Positions 23,550-35,243 of a DNA stretch of 64,000 bases are shown here, in pieces. The DNA comes from Zygnema cylindricum (Eukaryota > Streptophyta > Zygnematophyceae > Zygnematales > Zygnemataceae), in contig JBBHKE010002135.1 of NCBI GenBank assembly GCA_037447655.1, positions 372,001 to 436,000 of the forward strand, given 5' to 3'. The position numbers and the translations under genes are program-made. The notes beneath the pieces are model-generated. The model did not search any database. It saw only the letters and a program-made list of their open reading frames with translations, and had not been told where the DNA came from. Every line of letters begins with the position of its first letter. Position 1 is the stretch's first letter.

Positions 23550-23890
23550 CATTGCATAAGCTTTGGATCAATTGAAGGAGTAAAGATGTAGATCCTTTGT
23601 GATCGATTGAGAGAGAGGGGAAGATCTTTTGTGATCAATTAAGAGAGAGAGCTAAAGATCCTTCGTGGTCAATTAAGAGAGAGGTGAAGATCCTTGCATT
23701 TGCTTTGGATCAATTAAGGAGTAAAGATGTAGATCCTTTGTGGTCGATTTAGAGAGAGGGGAAAGATCCTTAGTGGTCGATTAAAAGAAAGAGAGAAAGA
23801 CCCTTTTTGGTCAATTAAGAGAGAGCAGATCCTTTGTGGTCAATTAAGAGATGTTAAGGATCCTTAGTGATCCATTTGGAGAATAAAGGA
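23550..23890 (+). repeat. Array of about 33-bp units in the solo LTR
   Basis: Repeats of AGATCCTTTGTGGTC followed by AATTAAGAGAGAG occur about eight times with variants. They lie downstream of the TATATAGG box, so they would be in the transcribed leader. Confidence 0.88.
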
Positions 23891-24616
23891 GTTAAGGAGT
23901 ATGATCATTATTAAGGATCTTTAAGAGTGTAGAGTTTATCTTGAAGAGAGAATAAGAGAAGAGAAGAGTTGATGTAAAGAGGCTTCGGCCAGAAACACAT
24001 GTAAACCTTTTTGGCCGATTATCCTTTTGCTTTTTATGAGCTTCGGCTGTGTAATGTTTTATGTTTTTGAGCATTTAATTTGAGTGGGAATTTTATTTTA
24101 AGATCCAACAGAAACCATATATTTTCATGATTTGCATAAAATAAGGTGTCAAACTTTCCTCTGGTTTTGTGTCCGACCAATTAAAACAGGTTTAAATTTA
24201 GCCACGACATTTTCATCAATGTGCCATTGACAAATGAGTTTTGTTCGCATTAAAACAATGATTCAAGCTAATTCACGATATGCTACACACAATTTTGGAA
24301 GATATTTTTTTAGGAATAATTTAACTAATTGCTTCATAACCCATTTGTGATCATGAGGGTTATTTTAACCCAAGAAAATAAAACATATTCTAGAAGTGTT
24401 GTTATTCAAAGACCACCCAACCCTATGGAATATTTGCATCTTAAATCAATTTGTTTTATATGTACAATCGAACAAAATACATGTATCGTTTATTTTTAGC
24501 ATATTAACAGGTGTTTTAAGCGAGAAGAAAAGACGAGTGATGCAAAGTTTGTTATCTTTTTCATACTTACTTTCGAACATCATAAAGTACAATAGATGAT
24601 TTACCGTTTCCTATTC

Positions 24617-24958
24617 TCATATTGTCGCCGTAAACTGTAAATAGCCCAAACTGTTACATAACATGGATTTTCTTGTAATTGTAAAGAGCTCACAACCTTG
24701 CTTATGCCAATAATCGTAAAGAGCTCGCAACCTGTTTCGGTTTTGCTCCAGTTCTAAAAAATGGGTAGCTTTCTCAACGTCACTGTTATCCAATCCACAC
24801 ATAAGGTGCGCTATGATATGTGGAGATCTTTCATGATTATGTAGTGGTATTTTTGCGGATAATTCCCATCTGCCATCCTTATCGCACCGACAAACACGAA
24901 ATGGACATGTTATTCCTCGACTACTTATTAAAAAATACGAGGGTTTAACCATTGTCAT
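24617..24958 (-). pseudogene. Exon or fragment with a FAR1/MULE-like zinc-finger motif
   Basis: A 113-codon frame has the spacing CPFRVCRCDKDGRWEL then IPLHNHERSP, the C...W...HNH pattern of FAR1/MULE-type (WRKY-GCM1-like) DNA-binding domains. Residues after it (HFLELEQNRNRLRALYDYW) are helical. A likely acceptor (AATAAGTAG) lies just before the SRGITCPF part, so this may be an internal exon rather than a whole gene. No partner exon is certain; an open stretch at about 24970-25110 on the same strand may be one. It could be a remnant of a Mutator-like transposase or of a host transcription factor. Confidence 0.4.
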
Positions 24959-25594
24959 ATTTTTCTCCCTTTCGTAACTCTATAAATACCCCATCTATCA
25001 CGTTGGAGAAAAACCGGTTTTTCTCTTCAATAAGCCGTTGATATTTCATAACCTTAATCCATGGTAAATTTTGTGCAGTACGTAGAATATCATCCCTTCA
25101 ATCGAATTTCCCAATCCGGTATAGGCAACATCTTCTGAAAGAAAGAGAAAAAGAATCAATAATAAATACGAATTAAAATACACATAAGGTTTTTTACCTT
25201 AAACCTACCCTAACTTTAGAACGTACCTATAACTCTAACTCTAATTGTGGAATTACATGTAAAACTTCTTTAATTCAAATAACATTCATATTAAAAAAAT
25301 ATTGCAAAATACATTATTATCTATAACCTAGACCTTAGCAGACCATATGAAGCCCACTTGTTGTTAAAATGTTAAAGCATTTAAAACCATATAGCTTATA
25401 CCAAGGTGTTTCTCAAAAAAAATGTGAAAAAACATTAGAAAACCAAAAATAACAAATGTTACCTTACATTAACATCAAATTTTATTGATGTAAAATTTCG
25501 ACGAAATGTTTGCCGTATGAAAAGGAAAGTGCTTCTTTGCGTCTAACTTCATAGATAGGACTTACGCGAATGAATGTCAATTTCGTTATCAATA

Positions 25595-26567
25595 TACACC
25601 GCCAATCGCTATAAGAGTAAAGGAAAAAATAGCGTAAAAAACAAATAGTGTTATTAACGCTAATTGGGAAAAAGAAAATTAAAAAAATAACATATATACT
25701 AATTAATCACTAACTCTAATTTGGGATTTTTCGAATAATAAATGCATGCCGTATGGATTTCTACATCAATATATGTATTCGTACAAATTATGACAATTCG
25801 TTCGCCAAGATCTGAATATTCCAGTTTGCGTCTCTTTTTCCCAGTGCGCATTCACATGCGTGCGCAATTATATTAAATGACTTTTTGTACATTTTTATTT
25901 TAAAAAATACATTTTGGTACGAACAAACCCTGTCCGTACACCACACTATAAACATTGTGGTGTACTTCCGTCATTAACGCTAATTAAAAAAAGAACCCTA
26001 AAAGGCGTAAAGGAAAAAATAGAATTATGGATTGTGTTTCAGTTTTTTTTTTTTTTTTAAAGGACACCGAATTAGCATTATTTACTCTAATAGCGATTGG
26101 CGGTGTAGTACAAACTTGAATACAATCCATTATTATAATTTTTCCTTTACGCCTTTTAGGGTTCTTTTTTTAATTAGCGTTAATAACGGAAGTATACTGC
26201 GATGTTTATAGTGTGGTGTACGGACAGGGTTTGTCCGTACCAAAATGTACTTTTTGAAATAAAAATGTACAAAAAGTCATTTAATGTAATTGCGCACGCA
26301 TGTCAATGTGCACTAGAAAAGAGACGCAAACTGGAATATTCAGATTTTGACGTACGATTCAGATTTTGACGTACGAATTGTCAGATTTTGCATGGATACA
26401 TATATTGCTGTGGAAATCGATAGGGCGAGAATTTATTATTAGGAAAAATTATAATTAGAGGTAGTGATTAATTAGTATATATGCTTTTTTTTCCTAATTA
26501 GCGTTAATAACACTAAAAAAAAATTTACGCTATTTATTCCTTTACTCTAATAGCGATTGACTGTGTA
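25595..26567. mobile_element. Foldback element, arms of about 440 bp
   Basis: The left arm (25595 to about 26036) and right arm (about 26122-26567) are near-perfect inverted copies. Paired markers include TGAATATTCCAGTTTGCGTC with its complement and AACAAACCCTGTCCGTAC with its complement. Ends read TACACCGCCAATCGCTAT on the left and ATAGCGATTGACTGTGTA on the right. The spacer of about 85 bp holds a run of T and one more complete end (26081-26107). No coding frame. A TA target duplication is possible but not provable here. Confidence 0.85.
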
Positions 26568-26603
26568 TTCTAGTGTTGATTCGTAAATAGTATGGCGTAT
26601 TAT

Positions 26604-26891
26604 ACTCTGCTATAGTAAACACTACTAGTACTGATCTGAATCTTGCAATTAGGGTTTATTTTATCTGGGTTTGTGTTTTTTAATATTATAAAAAACAAAC
26701 CAAAGGAATAATAAACGACCCTAAGTATACGAGCCCCTTTCGCATACCCGATCGCGCGAGGTGCCGAAGGCGTCGAGGGGTGCCGAAGGGGTGCCGCGGG
26801 TCCCACACTTGTATGGAGGCTTGTTCGATACCCATACTGAACCGAACTCTGGTTTGGTTCGCTTTGATTCGGTTCGACTCTGCTATAGTAA
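26604..26891. mobile_element. Possible retroposed segment between 15-bp direct repeats
   Basis: ACTCTGCTATAGTAA occurs exactly at 26604-26618 and 26877-26891. The 258 bp between include a GC-rich part and a GAACCGAACTCTGG segment that recurs near 40390 and 43560. The direct repeats could be a target duplication of a SINE-like insertion. No RNA polymerase III boxes or tail were confirmed. Confidence 0.35.
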
Positions 26892-26929
26892 GTACAACAT
26901 TGTATCGTTATAACTGTTGATGTTTTTTT

Positions 26930-27069
26930 GTCACTCAAAACATCTTTCTCTGTACACACTTGTCAAGTTGTAAATTTGACGGTTGAAAGATAACATTTTT
27001 AGCTTCCAATTGGCGTATTCCATGTGAAAATTGGACAAGTGTGTAAAGATTAAAGATGTTTTAAGTGAC
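26930..27069. mobile_element. MITE, copy 1 of three
   Basis: Inverted ends GTCACTCAAAACATCTTT and AAAGATGTTTTAAGTGAC, continuing into the CACACTTGTC pair. 140 bp, no coding capacity. Confidence 0.8.
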
Positions 27070-27080
27070 ATTTTTTTTCG

Positions 27081-27229
27081 GCACATAAAACAACATTTCT
27101 CCGTACACACATGTCGAGATTTAGATGCAACGGTTGAAAGGTTTGAAAGGTAATATTTCCAGATTCTGATTGGCGGTCTCAAATTGAAAATCGGACAAGT
27201 GTGTACGGAGAAAAGATGATTTAAGTGGC
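27081..27229. mobile_element. MITE, copy 2 of three
   Basis: Inverted ends include TTCTCCGTACACACATGTC and GACAAGTGTGTACGGAGAA. 149 bp. It lies 11 bases after copy 1. Confidence 0.8.
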
Positions 27230-27306
27230 GAAAAAGTTATTAACCATAAAAGCGATTCACGGTGTTATGTACACCGTGTATCGCTATTAGTGTTAATTAT
27301 ATTTAC

Positions 27307-27453
27307 GACTCTTAAAACATCTTTTCTTCGTAAACACTTGTCCGATTTTTGATTTTTAACCATCAATAAGCAGCAGAGAATTTTACCTTTTAATCGCAAC
27401 CGTCAGATCCAAATTCAGACAAGTGTGTACGGAGAAAAGATGTTTTAAGAGTC
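27307..27453. mobile_element. MITE, copy 3 of three
   Basis: Inverted ends GACTCTTAAAACATCTTTTC and GAAAAGATGTTTTAAGAGTC are perfect over 20 bases. 147 bp. It is bracketed by ends of the TACACCG family (27250-27290 and 27470-27490), so it may have inserted into one of those. Confidence 0.85.
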
Positions 27454-27820
27454 GGAATAAAACATTTAAACCACACCGTGAATTGCTATTAGCATTCATG
27501 ACTATAATCGAGGTACCCCGTTTTTTTAGGCAAATTCCCAAATAGAATTAATCATTTTAAATGTTTTTGAACGTTATTTGTGGTACCGCACCTAATAGGG
27601 TTTATAACTATAATATAGTGCCATTCTAAATAGTGTGGTGTTCAGACTGTCAGATCTATATTATTTTGTAAAATTTCAAGTAAAAAATTACATAAAAATA
27701 TTTACGCTAACACGTGCGCATGTAAATGTGCTCTGGAAAAAATGACGTGGATGTCACAAAAACGCGACAGCGTACAATTTGAACAATTTCTTACATGCAC
27801 ATATTTTAGTGTGAAGATAT

Positions 27821-28875
27821 TGTAGAAATTAATGGTCTTTAAAAGTATTTTCTAGGTCTGAATAGAAATAAGAAAGAAGCCGAGGCGGTCTACCTCTAAC
27901 TTCTCTCTCCAACTCTCAAACTTGTCGCAGTCACTGAGAAATTGGAGAGGGAGCTAGAGCCATGGCTACCTAGGCTATCCAGAGGTTTAAGGGAAAATAT
28001 ATATTAGTTAGGGGTTTATTTTCTAAAAGATATGTGCCGACCACAGGATTTGATCCTGGTACCTACCGGCCGGCAGACAGCCGGTAGCCGTTAGCCTTAG
28101 CCGTTAAGTCTAGAAGTAGTGTTACGTACTATATGGTTTGATAATTATTTAAACATTTATACGTAGGATAGTTCATTTAACTGTAACTGTTTACAGGAGA
28201 CATATATCTAGTAAATGTAAAAGTACGGATTCCGGTACGGATAAGAAACCAATACCGCGCATTTATTTCTTTAGTGAAACGAATACTGCGCATGTATTTA
28301 TTACGGCTACGATTAAATGTGAATTTAATCGGACGGCCGGAATTAACGCCGAGATCGCGGAAGAGGATTTCGGCGGTTTGTGGTCATCGCCACATCGGAT
28401 GACACGTGGCGGAATGACATTGGATCGCGGCATCTCCGAGGATTAAGGGAGCGAATCCGGACATACCACGTGTCGACATTTAGGCCATGTCGTACAGTGT
28501 CCGTACAGAAAGTACACCGGCAGCTGTACTTTTGTGCACGGAACTGAAATCTGATTGGCTCCGTACATCAGTAGATAGAGTCTGTGAGAGAGATAGGACT
28601 TAGAAAAATTAGAAGATAGGACCCTCTCTCCCAGAGAGCTTTTGTAGAAAAGGTCAACTTTGACCCTCCATAACTTACTGCTCAGGGGAGCAAATTCAGA
28701 GATTCTTTTTGCTATCGACTTAGGGGAGTCTTGCCTTCAGAAGGGTGAAGTTGGTCAGAGTTATTTTCTGCTAGGGTGGCAGTTATTTTTGCTGAAACAC
28801 AAAGGGGTCAGGGTTATCCTAGAGGCTTCTTGGAAGCTGTCCACTCTGAGGACTTATGGAGGTCTCAGAGTTTCA
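27821..28875 (+). repeat. 5' LTR of the outer Copia element
   Basis: 1,055 bp, TG...CA ends, ending directly at the primer site. The first 690 bp match the 3' LTR with about 2% differences by eye. The stretch of about 180 bp after 28510 is far more diverged. Confidence 0.9.
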
Positions 28876-31800
28876 GGTTATGGGCCCACCCTCTAGGGTA
28901 CCAATCTTTAATGGAACTTGCTTAATATACTGGGAAAGTATGATGATAGGAGCTCTATGCGAAAAAAGGTTTTGGGGGATAGTGTGTGGACGGTTGGGGC
29001 GTCCATCAAGTCTTGGAATTCCTCCAGGGTTTGGAGGAAGCAGATTCATCAGAAAAGAGGATCCACCTTCAACGGAGGAAACAAAAGAAGGAGAGGTGGT
29101 GGACAAAGGAAAGGAGAAGGAGGCGACCATACTAATAACAACTGGTTCGGCATTCATGTCACCTATTCCGAGGAACGAGGAGAATGATACTGAAACCTGG
29201 GACTTCAACAATATGGCAGCAAAGCACTTCATCCTACGCCATCTCACTCAAGGACTTGCATGTCCTCATTTGCAGGTAGAAAGGGCATCCGATCTTTGGA
29301 TGCCCTCTCATAGAGATGTATGGAAGTGGTACGATTCAGCAACAACAGTTGGCTGATCAAAAAGTTAAGGAGTATGTATCCAAAGGGTGGAAAATGTTGG
29401 ATTTTTGCAATGAGCTTGCTACACTCTTCATGGAGCTAGAGAGTGCGGGAAAAGATTTTAGTGAAAAAGAAAAGGTTAACTCTTTACTGATGAAGTTACC
29501 CGATGAGTTCGAGAACATAGTCAACCGTGTGCAGGACTTGCCGGACTCAAGGTGGATATGGAACTCAGTGGTAGGGATGATTCTCGTTCGGGAGAATACG
29601 ATTGAGATCCGAAGGGGAGGAAAGAGTGGCCAAGCTTTGGCAACAGCGACCGATTGGAGGATCAAGGATTCTCGGAAACCAGTCGGAAACTATGGGGGTA
29701 GGGAGCAGAAAAAACAGGTTGACGAGTTCGAACCAAGGGCTTCCAAAGGTTTATGTCATTTTTGTAAGAAACCGGGGCACTATATGGCAGAGTGCACTAA
29801 GCTAACCGAGCTTCGGTTAAAGGAGGGGCAGACCGGTGGTACCACGAGAGGAAAGAAAAAGGCCCTTGTCACACAGGTACTTGAGGCGGAATCTGAGGAC
29901 GAGGACGATGAGCTCCTTTTGGATGAGGAGTTGGAGGCGAAAAACGAGGTCGAAATACCACGAAGGCAAAAATGTGCTTATGGTGGATTGAAAGGTGAAG
30001 CAAGCTGGATTGTAGATTCAGGTGGCTCCATGCACATGTGTAAGGATAGGCACCTGTTCACTAAGATAAGAAATATTCCCACCGTAGAGATAGAGTACGG
30101 GGATGGGAGGATAGTCACCACTACTCTTGTAGGATCGGTAGATCTAAAAGTGTTAGTAGAACGAAAGACATCCATAGTAACATTCTCCGATGTATTGTTT
30201 ATTTTAGAGCTGAACAAAAACCTCATCTCTACATCTGTATTAGATGATAAGGGTTTTTTCACTAGCACTAGGGAAGGAGTCCTTACTGCTAGTTTTGAGG
30301 AGGATGTCTATTGTATTGCTGAGAAAGGTAGCCATGGGATGTTTAGGCTGGTTTTCAGTAATGAAACAAAGAAACTTTATTATGCTGGTGTTCATGATAT
30401 TATGATATGGCATAAGAGGCTTTGGCATGTGAATCTAGACAAGTTAAGAGAGATGAAAAAGATGGGAGTGGTGGAAGGGATTAAGTTCAGTGAGAGTGAT
30501 AATATAAGTGATTGTAGTGGATGTGCTCAAGGTAAAACACACAAATTACCCTTTCATAAAACAACCACCTATAAGGGAGAAAAAATTCTAGATCTAGTAC
30601 ACACAGATATTTGGGGACCGGCTAAAGTGCCCTCAGCGGGGGGGAAAGAGATTTATGATGACTATCATTGATGCTTGGTCTCGGTATTCCTGAGTGTATT
30701 TTTTGAAAAACAAGTCCGCAGCTCAAGATTGTTTTAGACAATATAAAGCATAGAGGGAAAAACTCCATGAAACTCCAATCAAGAGAATAAGGAGTGACAA
30801 TGGTGGAGAGTATACTTCTAACCAGTTTGAGGATTTTCTGAGGGAAGATGAGGTCCAACACCAAAAGACAGTTCCAGAAAACCCGGAACAGAATGGGGTA
30901 GCTGAAAGGTTAAATAGAACACTAAGTGATAGTGCTAGAAGTATGTTGTCAGATAAGAAGATAGGAAAAAGGTTTTGGGCAGAAGCAATGAACTGTGCTA
31001 ATTACCTCAAAAATAGAGTTCTTACTTCAGCTATAAAAGATCAAACACCTTATGAGAGATGGACAGGCCGGAAACTAGACATATCTCACTTATAGGTTTT
31101 CGACAGTCAAGTATTCAGTCTAGATACAGATCGGTCTAATTGGAAGCTAGATCCTAAAGGAAAACTGGGATACTTATTAGGATATGACGAGGATGTTAAA
31201 GGATATAGAGTTTATAATCTAAAAAGGGAAGATATAATCTTAGCAAAGCATCAGGTAGTTATGGATGAAGGAAAGTCTGTGGATCCCTTCAAGTATACAA
31301 AGTCAGTAAAAATCAGATTTGAGTCAGAAAATTACGATGACTTTGAGCTTCCTAACTATCCAGGTTTTAGAGAAGATGACATTCTTGCAGATACAAATCA
31401 GACCGAAAAGGACTCGGCTGTGGAAACTCCAGTGACAACTCTACCCGAAGCGGAAGACGTGGTGGAAATTGATTCGGAATCAAGGGATAGGGGAGAAGGC
31501 GCGTTTGATTCAAATAATCCACGAGAACCATCTATTCCAGCCTCAGATTTTGAGGGGGGAAGGAGAAGTAGCAAAAGACTGCAAGAAAAACAGGTTAATA
31601 ACAAGGTAACTAAACTATCTCATCAAGATGAACCTCAAACTTATGCAGAGGCGATGACTTGTCCAGAAAGAAATCGGTGGAAGACAGCCATCAATGAGGA
31701 GATGGCCTCAATTATGGCAGCCGATACTTTGGAGCTGGTGGATTGTCCACCTAACCGGAAACCAATCGGTTGTAAGTGGGTTTTTAAGTTAAAACTGAAC

Positions 31801-33205
31801 CCAAATAACACAATCGAGCGCTACAAGGCCCGACTAGTGGCAAAGGGATTTACACAAAAGGAGGGAATTGACTACGAGGAAACCTTTGCCCCGGTGGTCA
31901 GATTTCCCTCCGTCCGCATACTTCTCAGCCTGGCAGCAGCGTAAGACATGGAAGTGCACTAGATGGACATCAAGACAGCCTTTTTGCATGGAGAATTGGA
32001 AGAGGAGATCTTCATGCAACAACCCGAAGGGTTTGTGGAGGAAGGAGAGGAGAGTAAGGTATGCCGGCTGATTAAATCTCTTTATGGTTTGAAACAGGCG
32101 CCTCGACAGTGGAATAAGAAAGCTTGATGAGTTTCTTACCGGTCTGGGATATATCCGGATCAGCTCAGATCACTCAATCTATGTTTTCGAAGATGAGGAA
32201 GGTTTTTATATTTATTGCAATTTATGTTGATGATTTGCTTGTCTTAAGTAAATCAATGGAAAAATTAATAAACTGAAATCCGATCTTAAGGGTAGATTTG
32301 AAATGAAGGGAATAGGGGAAGCAAAATATATTTTGGGAATTCAAGTAGAGAGAGACCGAAAAAGAAAAATTATAAGATTGACTCAAAATGAAGCAATAGG
32401 GAACATGCTTGAAAAATTTCAAATGGATAAAGTTAATAGTTGTACAACTCCAATGGAGTTGAAGAAGGGAAATGAGGGGAGTGAGGAAGAAGGAGTCATA
32501 GTCTTAGACGAGGACTTATCTCCTGAAGAACAGAAGTTCATGCAAACTATTCCTTACATGCAAGTAGTGGGAAGTCTAATCTATTTTATGAATTGTACCC
32601 GACCGGATTTAGCTGCAGCTGTAGGAGTGCTGAATAGAAGTCTAAATGCTCCCACTAAGAGGGATGGGGAGGCAGCTAAGAGAGTCCTTAGATATTTGAT
32701 AGGAACTAGGGATCTATGGTTGCATTTGGGTGGGGAGAACACTGACATCACTACTTGGAGTGATGCCAGTTATGGTGATGCTTCGATGAGGAGATGCACT
32801 TCTGGATATGTATTATATGTGGGTGATGGGGCTTGCTGTTGGAGTAGCAAACAGCAAAAAGTTATTGCTCAGTCCACCATGGAGGCTGAGTATATGGCCT
32901 CTTGCTCTGCTGTAAAAGAATTGATGTGGGTCAAGTCTTTGCTTGGTGAGCTTGGTCACCTAAAGAGTGGTGTGCAAAAAATATTTTGTGATAATCAGAC
33001 AGCAATCGCTATTTCTGCCAATCCTAAACATCATTTTAAAGTGAAACACATGGACATTAGACTCAGCTTTGTTAGAGAGAAAGTAGAAAACAAAATAATC
33101 AGTTTAGAGTACCGACCAGATAGTGAGATGGTAGCAAATATGATGACCAAACCTGTGCCTTCCCCTAAGCTAATTTTCAGCATGGAAAAGTGTGGTCTAA
33201 ATTAA
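28856..33205 (+). pseudogene. Copia gag-pol of the outer element, heavily broken
   Basis: Gag starts from an ATG inside the 5' LTR (28856) or from the ATG within the primer site and shifts frame near 29315-29345. Visible parts: zinc knuckle CHFCKKPGHYMAEC (near 29755), protease WIVDSGGSMHMC (near 30005), integrase HKRLWHVN, LVHTDIWGP, SDNGGEY and NGVAERLNRT, reverse transcriptase [32 protein letters not shown] and YVDDLLV (near 32225), RNase H WSDASYGD and STMEAEYMAS, ending GLN at 33205. Breaks: one extra base in the G7 run 30638-30644; stops at 30691, 30751, 31093, 31942 and 31960; frameshifts near 32125 and 32220. It cannot give an active product. Confidence 0.9.
28876..28890 (+). promoter_or_regulatory. 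Primer binding site, half-tRNA initiator Met type
   Basis: GGTTATGGGCCCACC follows the LTR end with no gap and is fully complementary to the plant initiator tRNA-Met anticodon arm (GGTGGGCCCATAACC). Confidence 0.82.
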
Positions 33206-33221
33206 AGATTGACTAGAAAAT

Positions 33222-33229
33222 AAGGGGAG
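33222..33229 (+). promoter_or_regulatory. Polypurine tract of the outer Copia element
   Basis: AAGGGGAG directly precedes the 3' LTR. Confidence 0.75.
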
Positions 33230-33921
33230 TGTAGAAATTAATGGTCTTTTAAAGTATTTTCTAGGTCTGAATAGAAATAAGAAAGAAGGCGAGGCAATCT
33301 ACCTCTAACTTCTCTCTCCAACTCTCAAACTTGTCGCAATCACTGAGAAATTGGAGAGGGAGCTAGAGCCATGGCTACCTAGGCTATCCAGAGGTTTACG
33401 GGAAAATATATATTAGTTAGGGGTTTATTTACTAAAAGATATGTGCCGACCACAGGATTTGATCCTGGTACCTACCGGCCGGCAGACAGCCGGTAGCCGT
33501 TAGCCTTAGTCGTTAAGTCTAGAAGTAGTGTTACGTACTATATGGTTTGATAATTATTTAAACATTTATACGTAGGATAGTTCATTTAACTTTAACTGTT
33601 TACGGGAGACATATATCTAGTAAATGTAAAAGTACAGATTCCGGTACGGATAAGAAACCAATACCGCGCATTTATTTCTTTAGTGAAACGAATACCGCGC
33701 ATGTATTTATTACGACAACGATTAAATGTGAATTTAATCGGACGGCAGGAATTAACGTCGAGATCGCGGAAGAGGATTTCGGCGGTTTGTGGTCATCGCC
33801 ACATCGGATGACACGTGGCGGAATGACATTGGATCGCGGCATCTCCGAGGATTAAGGGAGCGAATCCGGACATACCACGTGTCGACATTTAGGCCATGTC
33901 GTACAGTGTCCGTACAGAAAG

Positions 33922-35229
33922 TGTTGTTTTTGAAAACTTAGTTTTGTGCGTACGGAGCGTTTCGTGCGTGCGCGTGTTCGCGTGCGTGCGCATTTACGCG
34001 ATATATTGTGGAGGTTCGAAAGGATTTATGGATTGGGGAATTAAATGTACACATAAAATTAATGGAGTAATTGAGTGGCGCGAAATGTGAGAGGAAATGG
34101 ACGGCGGATCGCGAAGCAATCCGACGTGAGATAATCGACGAAGATAAAATGGTACGTCGCACGTACGAAACATAATGCGACAGATGAAATTTATTACATG
34201 GGACGCCGCCGGTACGGAGCGACGTATTTGACAGGTGTACTTTAAAGTTGTCGCTTATTGCGACATGCATTTATCGAAAATGACGTGTACCTTAAATGCG
34301 ACAAGGCGCATTTATGAAGAAGTACGTGATTTCGGTACGGACAGAATTGGATCGTACGAATTGATTTCGGCAAGTTGGTCATGGTACACGTGGAGGGCGA
34401 ATGTCGTCTACCGATATTTTCAAGGGATCTCATTATCTTTAATGACGCATTATCTAGTGGACCGTACATATGCGATGTCGGTTCACTACGTGGACTTATC
34501 GACAAGTGACTAAGCAAGTTGTCACTTATGACGCGGATTTTTGGATGCGTCGGTGTAAATATTTGAAGCATCAATGTTTTGTCTTATTTGAATTAATGAT
34601 TTAGTGTTGATTAAAATAGTTATATTTTACGTGATTAATGAGGATATCGACACTTTAATTTATGTGTCGTATTTGCAGACAAGTGTACGCTTACGATTGC
34701 TTGACTTTCAGGTGTACGCTTACGATTAGTTTGATTTAATGACAGTTACGTAATTTACGTTGGTTATTTTGACACTTAGTGATTTGTTAACAGCTCACAA
34801 GTGTATATATAGATTTGAGCTTCATTAGAAAAATCATCAATGCTGGTTAGTAAAGTGGGGACCGAAGATGTAGACTTTTAGGGTTGCCGATTAGGTCATG
34901 CACTTTGAATGATATAATGATTATACTTTGATTATACTCTTGTTTATGTGTGATGCATTTGTGTGTTATTATTTATTTATGTTTTTATATATGTTTGATA
35001 TGCATTGTTTATGCATTTGTCCTAGGGTTTGTTTATGTCGATTATTCCATCAAACCTTAGATGTTGTCATAGGGTTTATTTATGTTGATTATTCCATGAA
35101 ACCCTAAATGTTGTTGTATGTTAAATGGAGGATGCATTTCAAATGATTGTTCATTGACCTATTTTTGCTTAGCTTCTTGCATGATAGTTTGGGTGGCTTC
35201 TGCGGTCTATTTTAGACCAAAGTACAACA
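33922..35229 (+). repeat. 5' LTR of the nested element
   Basis: Starts TGTTGTTTTTG and ends AGTACAACA at the primer site. A TATATATAG box is at 34804-34812. Downstream, a unit of about 46 bp (GGGTTTNTTTATGTNGATTA type) is duplicated at about 35023-35115. Confidence 0.9.
34804..34812 (+). promoter_or_regulatory. TATA box of the nested-element LTR
   Basis: TATATATAG in the 5' LTR, repeated at 37053-37061 in the 3' LTR. The identity of the two LTRs ends three bases after it. Confidence 0.5.
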
Positions 35230-35243
35230 GGTTATGGGCCCAC
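35230..35243 (+). promoter_or_regulatory. Primer binding site of the nested element
   Basis: GGTTATGGGCCCAC, the same half-tRNA initiator Met site as in the outer Copia element, directly after the LTR. This links the nested element to Copia-type machinery. Confidence 0.8.

Larger units (their letters stand above)
22082..24110 (+). mobile_element. Solo LTR of about 2.0 kb with GAAAC target duplication
   Basis: It starts TGTTAGATTC and ends GATCCAACA, flanked by GAAAC at 22077-22081 and 24111-24115. Host sequence continues across it by comparison with 21745-21800. No protein domains are seen, so it is read as a solo LTR left by LTR-LTR recombination. Internal features: a 46-bp unit duplicated across the left junction; five copies of a unit of about 64 bp at 22608-22925; a TATATAGG box at 23517; an array of about 33-bp units at 23550-23890. 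Which way it is transcribed is inferred from the TATA box. Confidence 0.8.

Noticed and set aside
28043-28059. A T-arm-like hairpin (CAGGATTTGATCCTGG) in the outer Copia LTR
   Set aside because: No anticodon arm, D arm or acceptor stem can be drawn around it, so it is not a tRNA gene.
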